Source: Flavobacterium limi (GTDB taxonomy: Bacteria > Bacteroidota > Bacteroidia > Flavobacteriales > Flavobacteriaceae). Taken from it: a stretch of DNA of 64,000 bases. The stretch is taken from positions 744,001-808,000 of the forward strand of contig NZ_JAADZV010000001.1 of assembly GCF_010645075.1 (NCBI RefSeq), given 5' to 3'. Of the stretch, positions 15,587-24,125 are shown piece after piece (within the stretch, counting starts at the first letter, position 1; every line of letters starts with the position of its first letter). The notes beneath the pieces were generated by a model. That model made no database searches. It worked only from the letters and a program-made list of their open reading frames with translations, and was not told the DNA's origin. Made by a program: the position numbers and the translations under genes.

Positions 15587-17830
15587 ATGAAAAGACTTTC
15601 ATTACTATTGCTTTTTCCTGTTATGTTATTTGCTCAGGAAAAAAATACGGATACTGCTCCAAAGCAACAAGGAAAGTATGATACGAACAAATTTAGCCAG
15701 ATGTACGATTTAATGGCTACGCCAAATATGTTTCGTACAGCATCAGGTGCGCCAGGCCCTGCCTATTACCAACAACAGGCAGACTACAAGATTGATATTG
15801 AATTAGACGATAAAAACTCAAAATTAAACGGTTCTGAAACAATTACGTATTCCAATAATTCGCCTGACAGTTTAGAATATCTATGGATTCAGCTGGATCA
15901 GAATCAGGCTAAAGCCAATACTCAGTCAACTTTGGCAGAAGGTGAAAAAATTAATCAGGTATTTCCATTAGGGAGCTTTTCAGATAAATATCTGAAGAAA
16001 AACCTTGAACGTGGTTTTAATATCGAATATGTAAAAGATTCGAAAGGAAATCCGATGTCCTATACAATCAATGAAACCATGATGCGTATCAATCTGGATA
16101 AACCTTTAAAACCCGGAGAAAAAATTTCACTGGCTATAAAATGGTGGTACAATATCAATAATTATCAAAAAGAAGGCGGGCGTTCGGGTTATGAATTGTT
16201 TGAGAAAGATGGCAACAAATTGTATGTAATTGCTCAGTTTTACCCTCGAATGGCGGTTTATAATGATGTTGAGGGCTGGCAGAACATGCAGTTCTGGGGA
16301 AGCGGAGAATTCGCATTACCATTTGGAAATTTTGATGTAAATATTACAGTTCCTGCTGATCACGTTATAAATGCCACTGGGGAACTAATAAACAGAAGCG
16401 AAGTTTTTACGCCTGAACAGGTAAAACGTTACCAACAGGCTCAGAAATCTTTTGACAAACCGGTTGTAATTGTAACACAGACTGAAGCTGAAGCAGCTGA
16501 AAAAGGTTTTTCTGAAAAGAAAAAAACATGGAAATTCAGTGCAAAAAATGTGCGCGATTTCGGAATCGCTTCTTCAAGAAAATTTATTTACGACGCTATG
16601 GCTGTAAAAATTGGAAGCCGAACCGTAATGGCCGAATCGGTTTATCCAAAAGAAGCAAATCCGCTTTGGGGAGAAACTTCAACGTTAACTGTGGCACATA
16701 CTTTAAAAAGTTATTCTTCACACACATTTGACTACCCTTATCCTAAAGCAGTTTCAGTTTCAGCTGAAGATCAGGGAATGGAATATCCAATGATTTGCTG
16801 GAACTACGGGCGTCCTGATGAAAATGGCGTAACCAGCAGGGAAGTTAAAAACGGAATGATAGGTGTAATAATTCACGAAGTTGGACACACTTTCTTCCCG
16901 ATGATTGTAAACTCAGATGAGCGTCAATGGACCTGGATGGATGAAGGTTTAAACTCATTTTTAGAATATCTGGCAGAACAGGAACTGGATCCAAAATTTC
17001 CTTCAAGACGCGGGCCTGCCAAAAATATTGTTCCGTATATGAGTGGAGACCAGAAGTTTTTGGAGCCCATTATGTCTAATTCTGAAACCATCCATCAATT
17101 TGGAAATAATGCCTACGGAAAACCGGCTACAGGGCTCAATATTCTGAGAGAAGTCGTAATGGGCAGAGAATTGTTTGATTATGCTTTTAAAACCTATGCC
17201 AACAGATGGAAGTTCAAACATCCAACTCCGGAAGATTTTTTCAGAACGATGGAAGATGCTTCTGCAGTTGATTTAGACTGGTTTTGGAGAGGATGGTTTT
17301 ATTCAACTGATTTTGTAGATATCGGAATCAAAGAGGTAAAGCAATATTATGTTTCTGAAACTCCAACAACAGATATCAAAAATGTCAAAGTGAGAAAAGG
17401 ACGCTTCGGTTACGAAAAAGGGCCATTTGTTTATTTGGTAGCAGGTGATAATACAGAAGTAAGTGCTTCGAATAAAAAGCCCCTGAAAGTTGAAGATTTT
17501 AAAACACTCTCAGATTATATAAACGAAACTTTCAGTGCCGAGGAAAAAGCAAGTATAAAATCACCTAAATATTTTTATGAAGTTGAATTTAATAAACCTG
17601 GCGGAATGATTATGCCAATTTTGGTTGAAATTACTTATGAAGACGGTACAAAAGATAATTATAAGTACCCGGCACAAATCTGGCGAAAAAATAATACAAC
17701 GGCTAAGAAGGTTTATGCAACTGAAAAAGCAATTAAAAGTATTCATATAGATCCGAAATTATTGACAGCTGATATTGACGTAGCCAACAATTCGTGGCCA
17801 AAAGCAGAACAAAAGTCAAAATTTGATTAA
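15587..17830 (+). CDS. M1 family zinc metallopeptidase, secreted
   Basis: 747 residues with a signal peptide ending at LFAQ. The N-terminal beta domain (about 50-290) resembles aminopeptidase N. The exopeptidase loop is GMEYP (in EDQGMEYPMICW) in place of GAMEN. The gluzincin site is H430-E431-V-G-H434 with the third zinc ligand E453 (WMDEGLNSF), the exact HExxHx18E spacing. A C-terminal beta region follows. It probably trims peptides in the periplasm or at the surface; specificity is unknown. It closes the run of secreted paralogues and DUF6702 and is followed by a terminator. Confidence 0.93.
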   Translation: MKRLSLLLLFPVMLFAQEKNTDTAPKQQGKYDTNKFSQMYDLMATPNMFRTASGAPGPAYYQQQADYKIDIELDDKNSKLNGSETITYSNNSPDSLEYLWIQLDQNQAKANTQSTLAEGEKINQVFPLGSFSDKYLKKNLERGFNIEYVKDSKGNPMSYTINETMMRINLDKPLKPGEKISLAIKWWYNINNYQKEGGRSGYELFEKDGNKLYVIAQFYPRMAVYNDVEGWQNMQFWGSGEFALPFGNFDVNITVPADHVINATGELINRSEVFTPEQVKRYQQAQKSFDKPVVIVTQTEAEAAEKGFSEKKKTWKFSAKNVRDFGIASSRKFIYDAMAVKIGSRTVMAESVYPKEANPLWGETSTLTVAHTLKSYSSHTFDYPYPKAVSVSAEDQGMEYPMICWNYGRPDENGVTSREVKNGMIGVIIHEVGHTFFPMIVNSDERQWTWMDEGLNSFLEYLAEQELDPKFPSRRGPAKNIVPYMSGDQKFLEPIMSNSETIHQFGNNAYGKPATGLNILREVVMGRELFDYAFKTYANRWKFKHPTPEDFFRTMEDASAVDLDWFWRGWFYSTDFVDIGIKEVKQYYVSETPTTDIKNVKVRKGRFGYEKGPFVYLVAGDNTEVSASNKKPLKVEDFKTLSDYINETFSAEEKASIKSPKYFYEVEFNKPGGMIMPILVEITYEDGTKDNYKYPAQIWRKNNTTAKKVYATEKAIKSIHIDPKLLTADIDVANNSWPKAEQKSKFD

Positions 17831-17847
17831 ATATAAAATTTAAAATC

Positions 17848-17870
17848 ACTCTGAAAAGAGTCTTTTTTTA
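17848..17870 (+). terminator. Rho-independent terminator after the M1 peptidase
   Basis: ACTCT-GAAA-AGAGT hairpin with a stable GAAA tetraloop (17848-17861), followed by C and seven T. Confidence 0.85.
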
Positions 17871-17904
17871 AGTAAATTTTAGAACACGTGCCTGCAAAAT
17901 TTAA

Positions 17905-17912
17905 TATCTTTG
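17905..17912 (+). promoter_or_regulatory. Promoter -7 box of tatA
   Basis: TATCTTTG matches TAnnTTTG and lies 21 bp before the tatA ATG. I see no good TTG element at the expected distance, so the assignment rests on the -7 box alone. Confidence 0.5.
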
Positions 17913-17933
17913 TGACACAAAAAAATAAAAGAT

Positions 17934-18281
17934 ATGTTTGGTATAGGAGGAGGAGAATTAGTTTTTATAATGTTTATAGTGCTAATGCTTTTTGGTTCAG
18001 ATAAAGTGCCTGAAATTGCCCGAACGATGGGTAAAGCGATGGCACAGTTAAAAAATGCAACAAACGATATTAAAAACGAAATTCAAAAAGGGGCAGAGGA
18101 AAATGGTTTTGACACAAAATCCCTGACTGACATAACCGGTAATATCAATGCTCAGATCAATGATGCAAAAACCAATCTGCTTGGTGATTCCGGAAACTTT
18201 TTGGGAGATACAGCAACAGAAATTAATAAAGTAAAAGAAGATATCGACTCCATTTCAGGACCTATAAAACGTCAAAGATAA
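17934..18281 (+). CDS. tatA: Sec-independent protein translocase subunit TatA/TatE
   Basis: 115 residues. The TatA/Hcf106 pattern is clear: a short N-terminus, membrane helix (GGGELVFIMFIVLMLFG), hinge FGSDKVPEIART, then amphipathic helix MGKAMAQLKNATNDIKNEI and a polar tail. TatA multimers form the channel through which folded twin-arginine proteins cross the inner membrane. The absence of an FGxxxLPE-type proline shift and a GSDKVPE hinge are normal for Bacteroidota. The next gene (PAP2) starts 1 bp after the stop, so they are co-transcribed. tatC is not in the window. Confidence 0.92.
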   Translation: MFGIGGGELVFIMFIVLMLFGSDKVPEIARTMGKAMAQLKNATNDIKNEIQKGAEENGFDTKSLTDITGNINAQINDAKTNLLGDSGNFLGDTATEINKVKEDIDSISGPIKRQR

Positions 18282-18282
18282 T

Positions 18283-18846
18283 ATGCTCGAAAAAATACAG
18301 GAATTAGATACCAGTTTGCTTGTGTATCTTAATAGTTTAGGTTCTGAAACATACGATCCGCTTTGGCTGATTATTACCAAACAACTTTACTGGACTCCTG
18401 TTTTTTTATTAATGTTTTATCTTATATACAGAAAAATAGGGGGAAAACAAACCTTGTATTTACTGCTTTTTATAGCTGTACTAGTTGCTTTTACAGATCA
18501 GGCTACTAATTTATTTAAAACTACTTTTCAACGCTTACGACCTTGTAATAATCCTGAAATCAATACAATTATCAGGGTAGTACAATCCCGAAAATCATAC
18601 AGTTTTTTCTCAGGTCATGCCGCTAATACTATGGCTGTAGCTACCTTTTTATTTTTCGTTTTAAAACACCATTTTAAATATTTAGGATTCTTGTTTTTAT
18701 GGCCTTTAATCTTCGCCTATAGCCGTATTTACTTAGGATTGCATTACCCTGGAGATATACTTACAGGTTATTTTTTTGGAGCGCTTTTCGGATTTTTGAT
18801 GTTCAAAATCTATCAAAATTTAAAGGCAAAATATTTTCCGGGATAA
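18283..18846 (+). CDS. PAP2-superfamily membrane phosphatase
   Basis: 187 residues with four to five membrane segments. The three PAP2 phosphatase motifs are present: KTTFQRLRPC (C1), SFFSGHAANTMA (C2) and SRIYLGLHYPGDILTGY (C3, with the catalytic His). Members remove phosphate from lipid substrates such as undecaprenyl pyrophosphate, phosphatidylglycerophosphate or lipid A. The exact substrate is not determined here. It follows tatA by 1 bp. A hairpin-bearing dispersed element lies just after it. Confidence 0.9.
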   Translation: MLEKIQELDTSLLVYLNSLGSETYDPLWLIITKQLYWTPVFLLMFYLIYRKIGGKQTLYLLLFIAVLVAFTDQATNLFKTTFQRLRPCNNPEINTIIRVVQSRKSYSFFSGHAANTMAVATFLFFVLKHHFKYLGFLFLWPLIFAYSRIYLGLHYPGDILTGYFFGALFGFLMFKIYQNLKAKYFPG

Positions 18847-18850
18847 TTTT

Positions 18851-18931
18851 CAGGAGCTGTTTCCGGCTGTCCGCTATATCTTTTGTTTTTTTTAAAGAAA
18901 AAACAAAAGGATGCCGCTTCCATCCGGGCTA
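18851..18931. repeat. Intergenic hairpin element, probably dispersed
   Basis: CTTTTG and CAAAAG arms around T- and A-runs (18880-18908) form a long hairpin that can terminate transcription on the plus strand. It is flanked by GC-richer shoulders (GGCTGTCCGC before; ATGCCGCTTCCATCCGGGCT after), the latter with a GGATG/CATCC mini-hairpin. A decayed copy of the right shoulder is at 53227-53253. The two copies and the GC-rich conserved shoulders suggest a repeated intergenic element rather than a simple terminator. Confidence 0.55.
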
Positions 18932-18958
18932 TGACATTTGTGTTTTCAAAACAAAATA

Positions 18959-19679
18959 TTAGTCCAAAAGAACTGTTTTCTCACTCCACTCTAATTCGTT
19001 CGGAAGTTCGTGTTTGCTAAATTCAATATGAATAACTCTTCGTCTTTCGTTATTTGTAGTTTTGTTTGAAGCATGAAACAATAAAGGTTTCATAATCATG
19101 ATACCACCTTTTTCAACTTCACAAATCGTTTCTTCTTTTTTTTCGAAATCCAGATTTTCAATCCTTAAAACTCCTTTTGAGTGTGAATTATTGATCACTT
19201 TCAAAGCACCATTATTTCTCGTAGTTTTATCAATATGAATTCTGATAGTGAAATTGTTTTCCAGAATTTTACAGGCGGCTGAACTGCAAACTGGTTTTGT
19301 TTTACAGTCCAGTTTTCAAATTGGCAATCTCAATTTTTTTATTGACAGAAATGGTCAAATCCTGATGATATGCCACAAACCAGTTTGATTTTTCAGGTTT
19401 GTCAAAATAAATGGATTTGGTTATAAAATACCCTTCACCAAAAGTCTCTTCAATAATATGTTTTAAATTTTGGTTAAAAATAAAATCTAAACTTTCCGGG
19501 ACTTCTTTATGAAATTGTCTTATAGCAAACAAATCCTGTGATTTCCTGAAAGTTGCATTTTCAGGATTACTTTCAGTTGTATTTTCAATTATAGAAATTA
19601 ATTTTTCAATTTCACTTTCTGTGTAAACCAGATTTATAATTGTAAAACCGTTAGAATTTATTTCGTGTAAATGGCTCAT
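18959..19679 (-). pseudogene. Phytanoyl-CoA dioxygenase family gene with two frameshifts
   Basis: Reading the minus strand, the N-terminal part (from the ATG at 19679) carries the iron ligands in AYHQDLTISV, then stops at 19302. The continuation is found by shifting frame near 19318-19321 (FENWTVKQNQFAVQPPVK) and again near 19266-19269 (ILENNFTIRIHIDKTTRNNG). The third part holds the distal His and Arg in PLLFHASNKTTNNERRRVIH and ends at 18959. Each break is explained by loss of one T in a short T-run. The joined protein would be a normal ~240-residue Fe(II)/2-oxoglutarate dioxygenase. Either a young pseudogene or two sequencing errors. Confidence 0.85.
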
Positions 19680-19740
19680 TAAAAATAGTTTTTGGTCAAA
19701 ACCTCAAAATCTTAGTAACTCAGTCACTTTGCTTAAGTAA

Positions 19741-20382
19741 TTAAAGCACTCTCGAAACAGTCAATCCATCACGAATTGGCAATAAAACTGTTTCTACTCT
19801 AGGATCATTTTTCAAAAGCAAATTATATTCTAAAAGTATTTTTGTACTTACATCATTAGGATGTACCGGTTCGAGGATTTTTCCGCTCCATAAAACATTG
19901 TCAGACAAAATGATTCCGCCCTTATTCATTTTCGGAACAATCATTTCCCAGTAATTAATGTAGTTTTCTTTATCAGCATCAATAAAAACCAAGTCAAATT
20001 TCACATCCAGAGTCGGAATAATATCGATTGCTTCGCCCAAATGCTGAAAAATTTGTTGTCCCCATGGCGAAGCATCAAAATATTTACGCTGAAAATCAAC
20101 AAGCTCTTCTTTAATATCAATGGTGTGAAGCTGTCCGTTTTCCTGCATTCCTTCACAAAGGCACAAAGCTGCATAACCGGTATAGGTCCCTATTTCCAAA
20201 ATATTTAGCGGTCGGATCAGTTTCGATAGCATACTTAAAACACGACCCTGAAAATGTCCGCTTAACATTCTGGGCAATAGAATTTTCTGATACGTTTCTT
20301 TATTTAATCTGGCGAGTAATTCCGGTTCGTTTTCAGAATGCTGTTCGATATAATCTTCTAATTCCTGTGATATAAAATGCAT
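19741..20382 (-). CDS. O-methyltransferase (caffeoyl-CoA OMT-like)
   Basis: 213 residues from the ATG at 20382. SAM-binding motif ILEIGTYTGYAALCL, acidic HTIDIKEE, and LVFIDADKENYINYWEMI with the metal-binding Asp, then GGIILSDNVLWSGKI: the Methyltransf_3 pattern, usually a divalent-metal-dependent catechol or caffeoyl-CoA-type O-methyltransferase. A longer frame extends 24 codons upstream, but TATTTTTG (minus 20415-20408), a -7 box, lies inside it, so the shorter start is preferred. The acceptor in this organism is unknown. Confidence 0.9.
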   Translation of the reverse strand: MHFISQELEDYIEQHSENEPELLARLNKETYQKILLPRMLSGHFQGRVLSMLSKLIRPLNILEIGTYTGYAALCLCEGMQENGQLHTIDIKEELVDFQRKYFDASPWGQQIFQHLGEAIDIIPTLDVKFDLVFIDADKENYINYWEMIVPKMNKGGIILSDNVLWSGKILEPVHPNDVSTKILLEYNLLLKNDPRVETVLLPIRDGLTVSRVL

Positions 20383-20442
20383 GAGATAATCTTCTAAATT
20401 TGAAGGACAAAAATACAAAAAATATCGGGTAACTTTTTTGCA

Positions 20443-20472
20443 TAAAAAAACCATCCGTTTTAGCGAATGGTC
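20443..20472 (-). terminator. Rho-independent terminator of the Ala/Lys-rich lipoprotein gene
   Basis: On the minus strand ACCATTCG, loop CTAAAA, CGGATGGT, then seven T. It lies 23 bp past the lipoprotein stop. Confidence 0.85.
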
Positions 20473-20494
20473 TTGATTTTGAATTCTGATGAAA

Positions 20495-20848
20495 TTATTT
20501 TTTCAAGGCTTCATTTACATCTTTTGCAGTTTTCACTGTGCCGTCTTTAGCAGCTTTAGCAGCAGCTTCTACTTTTTCAGCACCTTTTTTAGTAGCATCT
20601 TTTACATCTTCTATGGTCTCTTTAGTTTTTTCTTTTGCTTCCTCAGTAGCTGCTTTTGCTTTATCGGCTGCATTTTCTGCTTTCACAACGGCACTGTCTT
20701 TTACTTCTTCAATATCTGATGTCAGTGAATCTACTTTGTTGCCAAGTGTCAATTCATCTTCAGGTTTGTTTGCTTTTTTGTCTTCACAAGACTGAACTCC
20801 GAATGCTAATAAAGCGATAACTGCTAAACTTAAAATTTGTTTTTTCAT
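20495..20848 (-). CDS. Ala/Lys/Glu-rich helical lipoprotein
   Basis: 117 residues. Lipoprotein signal MKKQILSLAVIALLAFGVQSC with lipobox Cys at 21. The mature part is almost entirely A, K, E, D and T in an 11-residue-like helical rhythm (AADKAKAATEEAKEKTKETI, DATKKGAEKVEAAAKAAKDG), resembling apolipoprotein- or LEA-like amphipathic helices. No enzymatic motif. Such proteins may bind membranes or protect against stress, but this is inference. The regular composition leaves long open frames on the opposite strand, which are not genes. It has its own terminator. Confidence 0.8.
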   Translation of the reverse strand: MKKQILSLAVIALLAFGVQSCEDKKANKPEDELTLGNKVDSLTSDIEEVKDSAVVKAENAADKAKAATEEAKEKTKETIEDVKDATKKGAEKVEAAAKAAKDGTVKTAKDVNEALKK

Positions 20849-21065
20849 GATTAATTAATTTTTTAAAAATTGATAAAATATAAAGGTTATAAAGCTGAAA
20901 AAATAAAAGTACAAATTTTTAAATGAAGCGCTCTTTGTAAGATTATTTTCCTTTTGAGTGCAAGACAATTCCCGTGCCAAAATTTTACTTTTTCAACCGA
21001 AACCTAATTTTTTTATGAATTAGTTTTATACAATTAATTTAATCATTTATTTGAAATTCCTCTGT

Positions 21066-21659
21066 TTATTTAACAACTAAATTAGTATCATTTTTGCCGA
21101 AATCTGTCAAACTAATATTGAATATAATGGTTAATTCTTTTCCTGTTCTTACCACTCCAAGAGCAGCCGTAGGAGGTGCCATCTCAAAGTCTCCAAAAGT
21201 TATTCTGTTAGAGCCTTTCAAAGTAAAGTTTCCATTTTCGTTCGCTGTTATCCTTACCTGAGTTCTAAAATCTTTACTAACCCCGGCAATTGTATAGGTT
21301 CCGGTGAAATTCCAGGTCGTTTCATTTACTTTATCTGCAGATTTTAAAACATATCTGATAGCTTTGTGCGTTTTGGTGTCCAGCGTTTCATAAGCGATTT
21401 CATCCATACTGGTCTTACTGCTTTTAATGCTTTCTGCTGCTACCGTAATGGTTAAACTTTTAATATCTGTCAGTTTAGAATCTGTTGCGGTTATGATTGC
21501 AGAACCGGTTGCCTCAGTAGATTTCATAGACCAGTCGTGTACCGTAGAAGTACCCGCAACCTCAAAGGCTGCTCTTTCTATGGTATATTTTTTTTGTGCG
21601 TTTACTTGTAATGACAATGTGATTACGATTGCGAATAAAATTGATTTGATTGTTCTCAT
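21066..21659 (-). CDS. YceI family periplasmic protein
   Basis: 197 residues with signal peptide (ILFAIVITLSLQVNAQ). The lipocalin-like YceI barrel is visible through AAFEVAGTSTVHDWSM, LTDIKSLTITVAAESIKSS, the MDEIAYETLDTKTHKAIRY segment (classic YceI pattern of small molecules per converted residue) and FTGTYTIAGVSKDFRTQVRI. Family members bind isoprenoid chains (for example TT1927b binds a polyprenyl lipid). Here it acts in the periplasm; the ligand is unknown. Stand-alone gene. Confidence 0.9.
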   Translation of the reverse strand: MRTIKSILFAIVITLSLQVNAQKKYTIERAAFEVAGTSTVHDWSMKSTEATGSAIITATDSKLTDIKSLTITVAAESIKSSKTSMDEIAYETLDTKTHKAIRYVLKSADKVNETTWNFTGTYTIAGVSKDFRTQVRITANENGNFTLKGSNRITFGDFEMAPPTAALGVVRTGKELTIIFNISLTDFGKNDTNLVVK

Positions 21660-21980
21660 CTGTATGCATATTTGGGTTTAAAATAAGTAAGACATTGGTT
21701 TTGCCAGAAAAACTGCTGTCTTTTCTTGTACCAAATTTATTCGGAATTTAGCGCAGTGAAGCTGATAAAAATCATGGTTAAAAAAGTATTATAGCATTAT
21801 AATCATAGTGAGATTGAGAGTTAAAATGTAATAACTACTTATGTAAGTTATGCTAGACTATAAGATATTGTATTTTATTGTTTTTGATAATTCCCTAATT
21901 AGGTATTCTATTTTACCGGCATTGAGCAAGAATGGTTTCAAAAAGCTGAAAAAAATAACAAAAGTGATTAACTTTGCAAC
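21660..21980. other. Intergenic region between the YceI gene and rlmN
   Basis: About 320 bp, AT-rich, between divergent genes. The only signal I can support is TAACTTTG (21969-21976), a plus-strand -7 box directly before the rlmN ATG. No good TTG partner and no gene or RNA was found. Confidence 0.45.
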
Positions 21981-23024
21981 ATGCAAATTGAGAAAAAAGA
22001 CATAAGAGCCCTATCAAAAGATCAGTTACGTGAGTTTTTTGTTGCAAATAATGATAAAGCTTTTCGTGGAAACCAGGTGTATGAGTGGTTGTGGAGCAAG
22101 GGAGCACATAGCTTTGATGATATGACCAATGTAGCAAAACCTACAAGGGCGATGCTTGAAAACAACTTTGTGATTAATCATATCAAGGTTGATACAATGC
22201 AGCGAAGCAATGACGGAACTGTAAAAAACGCAGTTCGTCTGCATGACGGTCTGGTCGTAGAATCTGTTTTGATTCCTACTGAGACCAGAACAACAGCCTG
22301 TGTGTCCAGTCAGGTGGGATGCAGTCTGGATTGTAATTTCTGTGCAACAGCCAGATTAAAAAGAATGCGAAATCTGGAACCGGGCGAAATTTACGATCAG
22401 GTTCTGGCAATTGATAAAGAAAGCCGTTTGTATCACAATCATCCGCTTTCAAATATTGTTTTTATGGGAATGGGTGAACCTTTGATGAATTATAATAATG
22501 TTATCAAAGCTATTGATATGATTACTTCACCGGAAGGTTTAGGAATGTCGCCAAAACGTATCATGGTTTCAACATCAGGAATTCCGAAAATGATTAAAAA
22601 AATGGCCGACGATGATGTGAAATTCAAATTGGCGGTTTCCCTGCATTCTGCAATTGATGAAGTTCGTGCACGAATCATGCCTTTTAGCCAAAATTTTCCC
22701 TTAAAAGATTTGCGCGAAGCTTTGGAATACTGGTATCGAAAGACCAAAAGTAAAGTTTCATATGAATACGTGGTCTGGAAAGGAATTAATGATAATAAAG
22801 CGGCTGTAGATGCTTTGGTCAAATTTTGTAAATATGTTCCCTGTAAAGTCAATCTGATTGAATACAATCCAATTGATGACGGGGAGTTTCAACAAGCTTC
22901 AGAAGAATCTATTCTGGCTTATATAAAAGCATTGGAAAATATTGGAGTGGTGGTAAAAGTACGCCGAAGCCGCGGAAAGGATATTGATGCTGCCTGCGGA
23001 CAATTAGCGAATAAAGAAGCATAG
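21981..23024 (+). CDS. rlmN: 23S rRNA/tRNA (adenine-C2)-methyltransferase RlmN
   Basis: 347 residues; radical SAM enzyme that methylates C2 of A2503 in 23S rRNA and A37 in some tRNAs, affecting peptidyl-transferase function. The cluster-binding CxxxCxxC is C114-SLD-C118-NF-C121. The methyl-carrying cysteine near the end is C339 (DIDAACGQL). N-terminal helical domain (ALSKDQLREFF, FRGNQVYEWLWSKG) as in the family. The -7 box TAACTTTG ends only 4 nt before the ATG, so the mRNA may have almost no leader. Confidence 0.96.
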   Translation: MQIEKKDIRALSKDQLREFFVANNDKAFRGNQVYEWLWSKGAHSFDDMTNVAKPTRAMLENNFVINHIKVDTMQRSNDGTVKNAVRLHDGLVVESVLIPTETRTTACVSSQVGCSLDCNFCATARLKRMRNLEPGEIYDQVLAIDKESRLYHNHPLSNIVFMGMGEPLMNYNNVIKAIDMITSPEGLGMSPKRIMVSTSGIPKMIKKMADDDVKFKLAVSLHSAIDEVRARIMPFSQNFPLKDLREALEYWYRKTKSKVSYEYVVWKGINDNKAAVDALVKFCKYVPCKVNLIEYNPIDDGEFQQASEESILAYIKALENIGVVVKVRRSRGKDIDAACGQLANKEA

Positions 23025-23045
23025 GAATAAATATTTCTAAGAACA

Positions 23046-23088
23046 AAAAGCATTAAAAACAAAATTCGTACTTGTTTTTAATGCTTTT
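23046..23088. terminator. Bidirectional terminator between rlmN and the lipoprotein gene
   Basis: AAAAGCATTAAAAACAA (23046-23062) pairs exactly with TTGTTTTTAATGCTTTT (23072-23088). The stem has A/T-rich ends on both sides and lies between convergent genes. Confidence 0.8.
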
Positions 23089-23107
23089 CTTTTGGGCAAA
23101 AAAGGGG

Positions 23108-23968
23108 TTATTTTTTCAAATCTATTTCTGTAGTTATGCCATCTTTGGTTACATTTACAAGAGTATTGCAGTCACCGTTTCCGTAATCAACAATAGCGTT
23201 TGCACCATTTTTTGTGATAGATAAAATCCCTTTTAAAGCAAATGGTTTTTTGCAAGTACCGTTAAATTCAAGTGGTGTAGTGATTTCGGCTGAGAAAGTA
23301 TCACCATTTGGGAAAGTTGTTGTTCCGCTTCCGGTAACAACAGTAACATTGTCTTCCCAATTAAACCAGGTATCATAACCTGCAATGGTTTCTTTTGTCA
23401 AAGTTCCTTTTCGGGTATAAACTCCTCCGTCATCAAACGTAATGGTTAAGTCTATTGCTGCTGTCAGGACAGGATGTACTTCTGATTGTAAGGCGGTAGC
23501 TTTTTTAGTACGGACAATGCTTTTGCTCCCCTGAAGTTTTTTACCATTATGATAAAATCCCTCGAAAGTGTAACTGATAGTTTGAGTCGAGGCTGAAAAA
23601 TCATTAGAGAATGAAATAACCATTTTTCCTTTTACAGAATTGCCATTTTCAAGTGTACAGCCTTCAATACCAAAATCAACAGTTTTTGTCCATGTATTAT
23701 TGGTTAGGGCTGTAGTAACCGTAGCACAACTTGGCAGAAAGTTTTTGATGAGTCCGTCTGGTTTATTATTGATGTTTTGTTGTGCGGTAAATTGATCTTC
23801 TGCAATATTGGTAACATCTTCTATAGACGCATCTATTTTAGAATTGGTGATGATTTCATCATTAGAAATTGTTTTGGCCGTTCCGTCATTTGTATTTTCA
23901 TCGGAGTTACAACTCATGAAAAAACATAAAATGATGCATGTCCCGAAGAATGAAATTTTTGTCTTCAT
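23108..23968 (-). CDS. Hypothetical lipoprotein
   Basis: 286 residues. Lipoprotein signal FFGTCIILCFFMSCNSDEN with lipobox Cys. The mature part is beta-strand rich with many Thr and Gly and a repeated pattern: a TWTKTVDFGIEGCTLENG segment and a KPFALKGILSITKNGANAIV segment near the end, each with a cysteine and followed by NGxG. No domain I recognise with certainty. Similar proteins occur singly in many Flavobacterium genomes. It is probably a surface or outer-membrane lipoprotein. Convergent with rlmN. Confidence 0.75.
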   Translation of the reverse strand: MKTKISFFGTCIILCFFMSCNSDENTNDGTAKTISNDEIITNSKIDASIEDVTNIAEDQFTAQQNINNKPDGLIKNFLPSCATVTTALTNNTWTKTVDFGIEGCTLENGNSVKGKMVISFSNDFSASTQTISYTFEGFYHNGKKLQGSKSIVRTKKATALQSEVHPVLTAAIDLTITFDDGGVYTRKGTLTKETIAGYDTWFNWEDNVTVVTGSGTTTFPNGDTFSAEITTPLEFNGTCKKPFALKGILSITKNGANAIVDYGNGDCNTLVNVTKDGITTEIDLKK

Positions 23969-24109
23969 AATAAATAATTTAAGTTCTACTTTTAATTAAG
24001 GCTTCAAATTAGGTATTAGAATTAGATGTTTTTTTGGTGATTTTTAGAATTAGCACATAAAAAAATGTTATACTAACCTAAATAAACAACGTTTTTTTAT
24101 TTAAAATAG

Positions 24110-24117
24110 TATATTTG
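24110..24117 (+). promoter_or_regulatory. Promoter -7 box of the polyprenyl synthase gene
   Basis: TATATTTG, an exact TAnnTTTG match, ends 8 bp before the ATG at 24126, leaving room for only a few leader nucleotides. Confidence 0.5.
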
Positions 24118-24125
24118 AAAACGAA

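Noticed and set aside
18959-19679. Programmed frameshifting in the dioxygenase gene
   Set aside because: Two shifts in the same direction, no slippery heptamer or downstream structure, and each is explained by one missing T.
20489-20795. Long open frames opposite the Ala/Lys-rich lipoprotein gene
   Set aside because: They mirror the repetitive codons of the real gene, are Phe/Ser/Cys-rich without domains, and have no leader. The lipoprotein on the minus strand has signal peptide and terminator.
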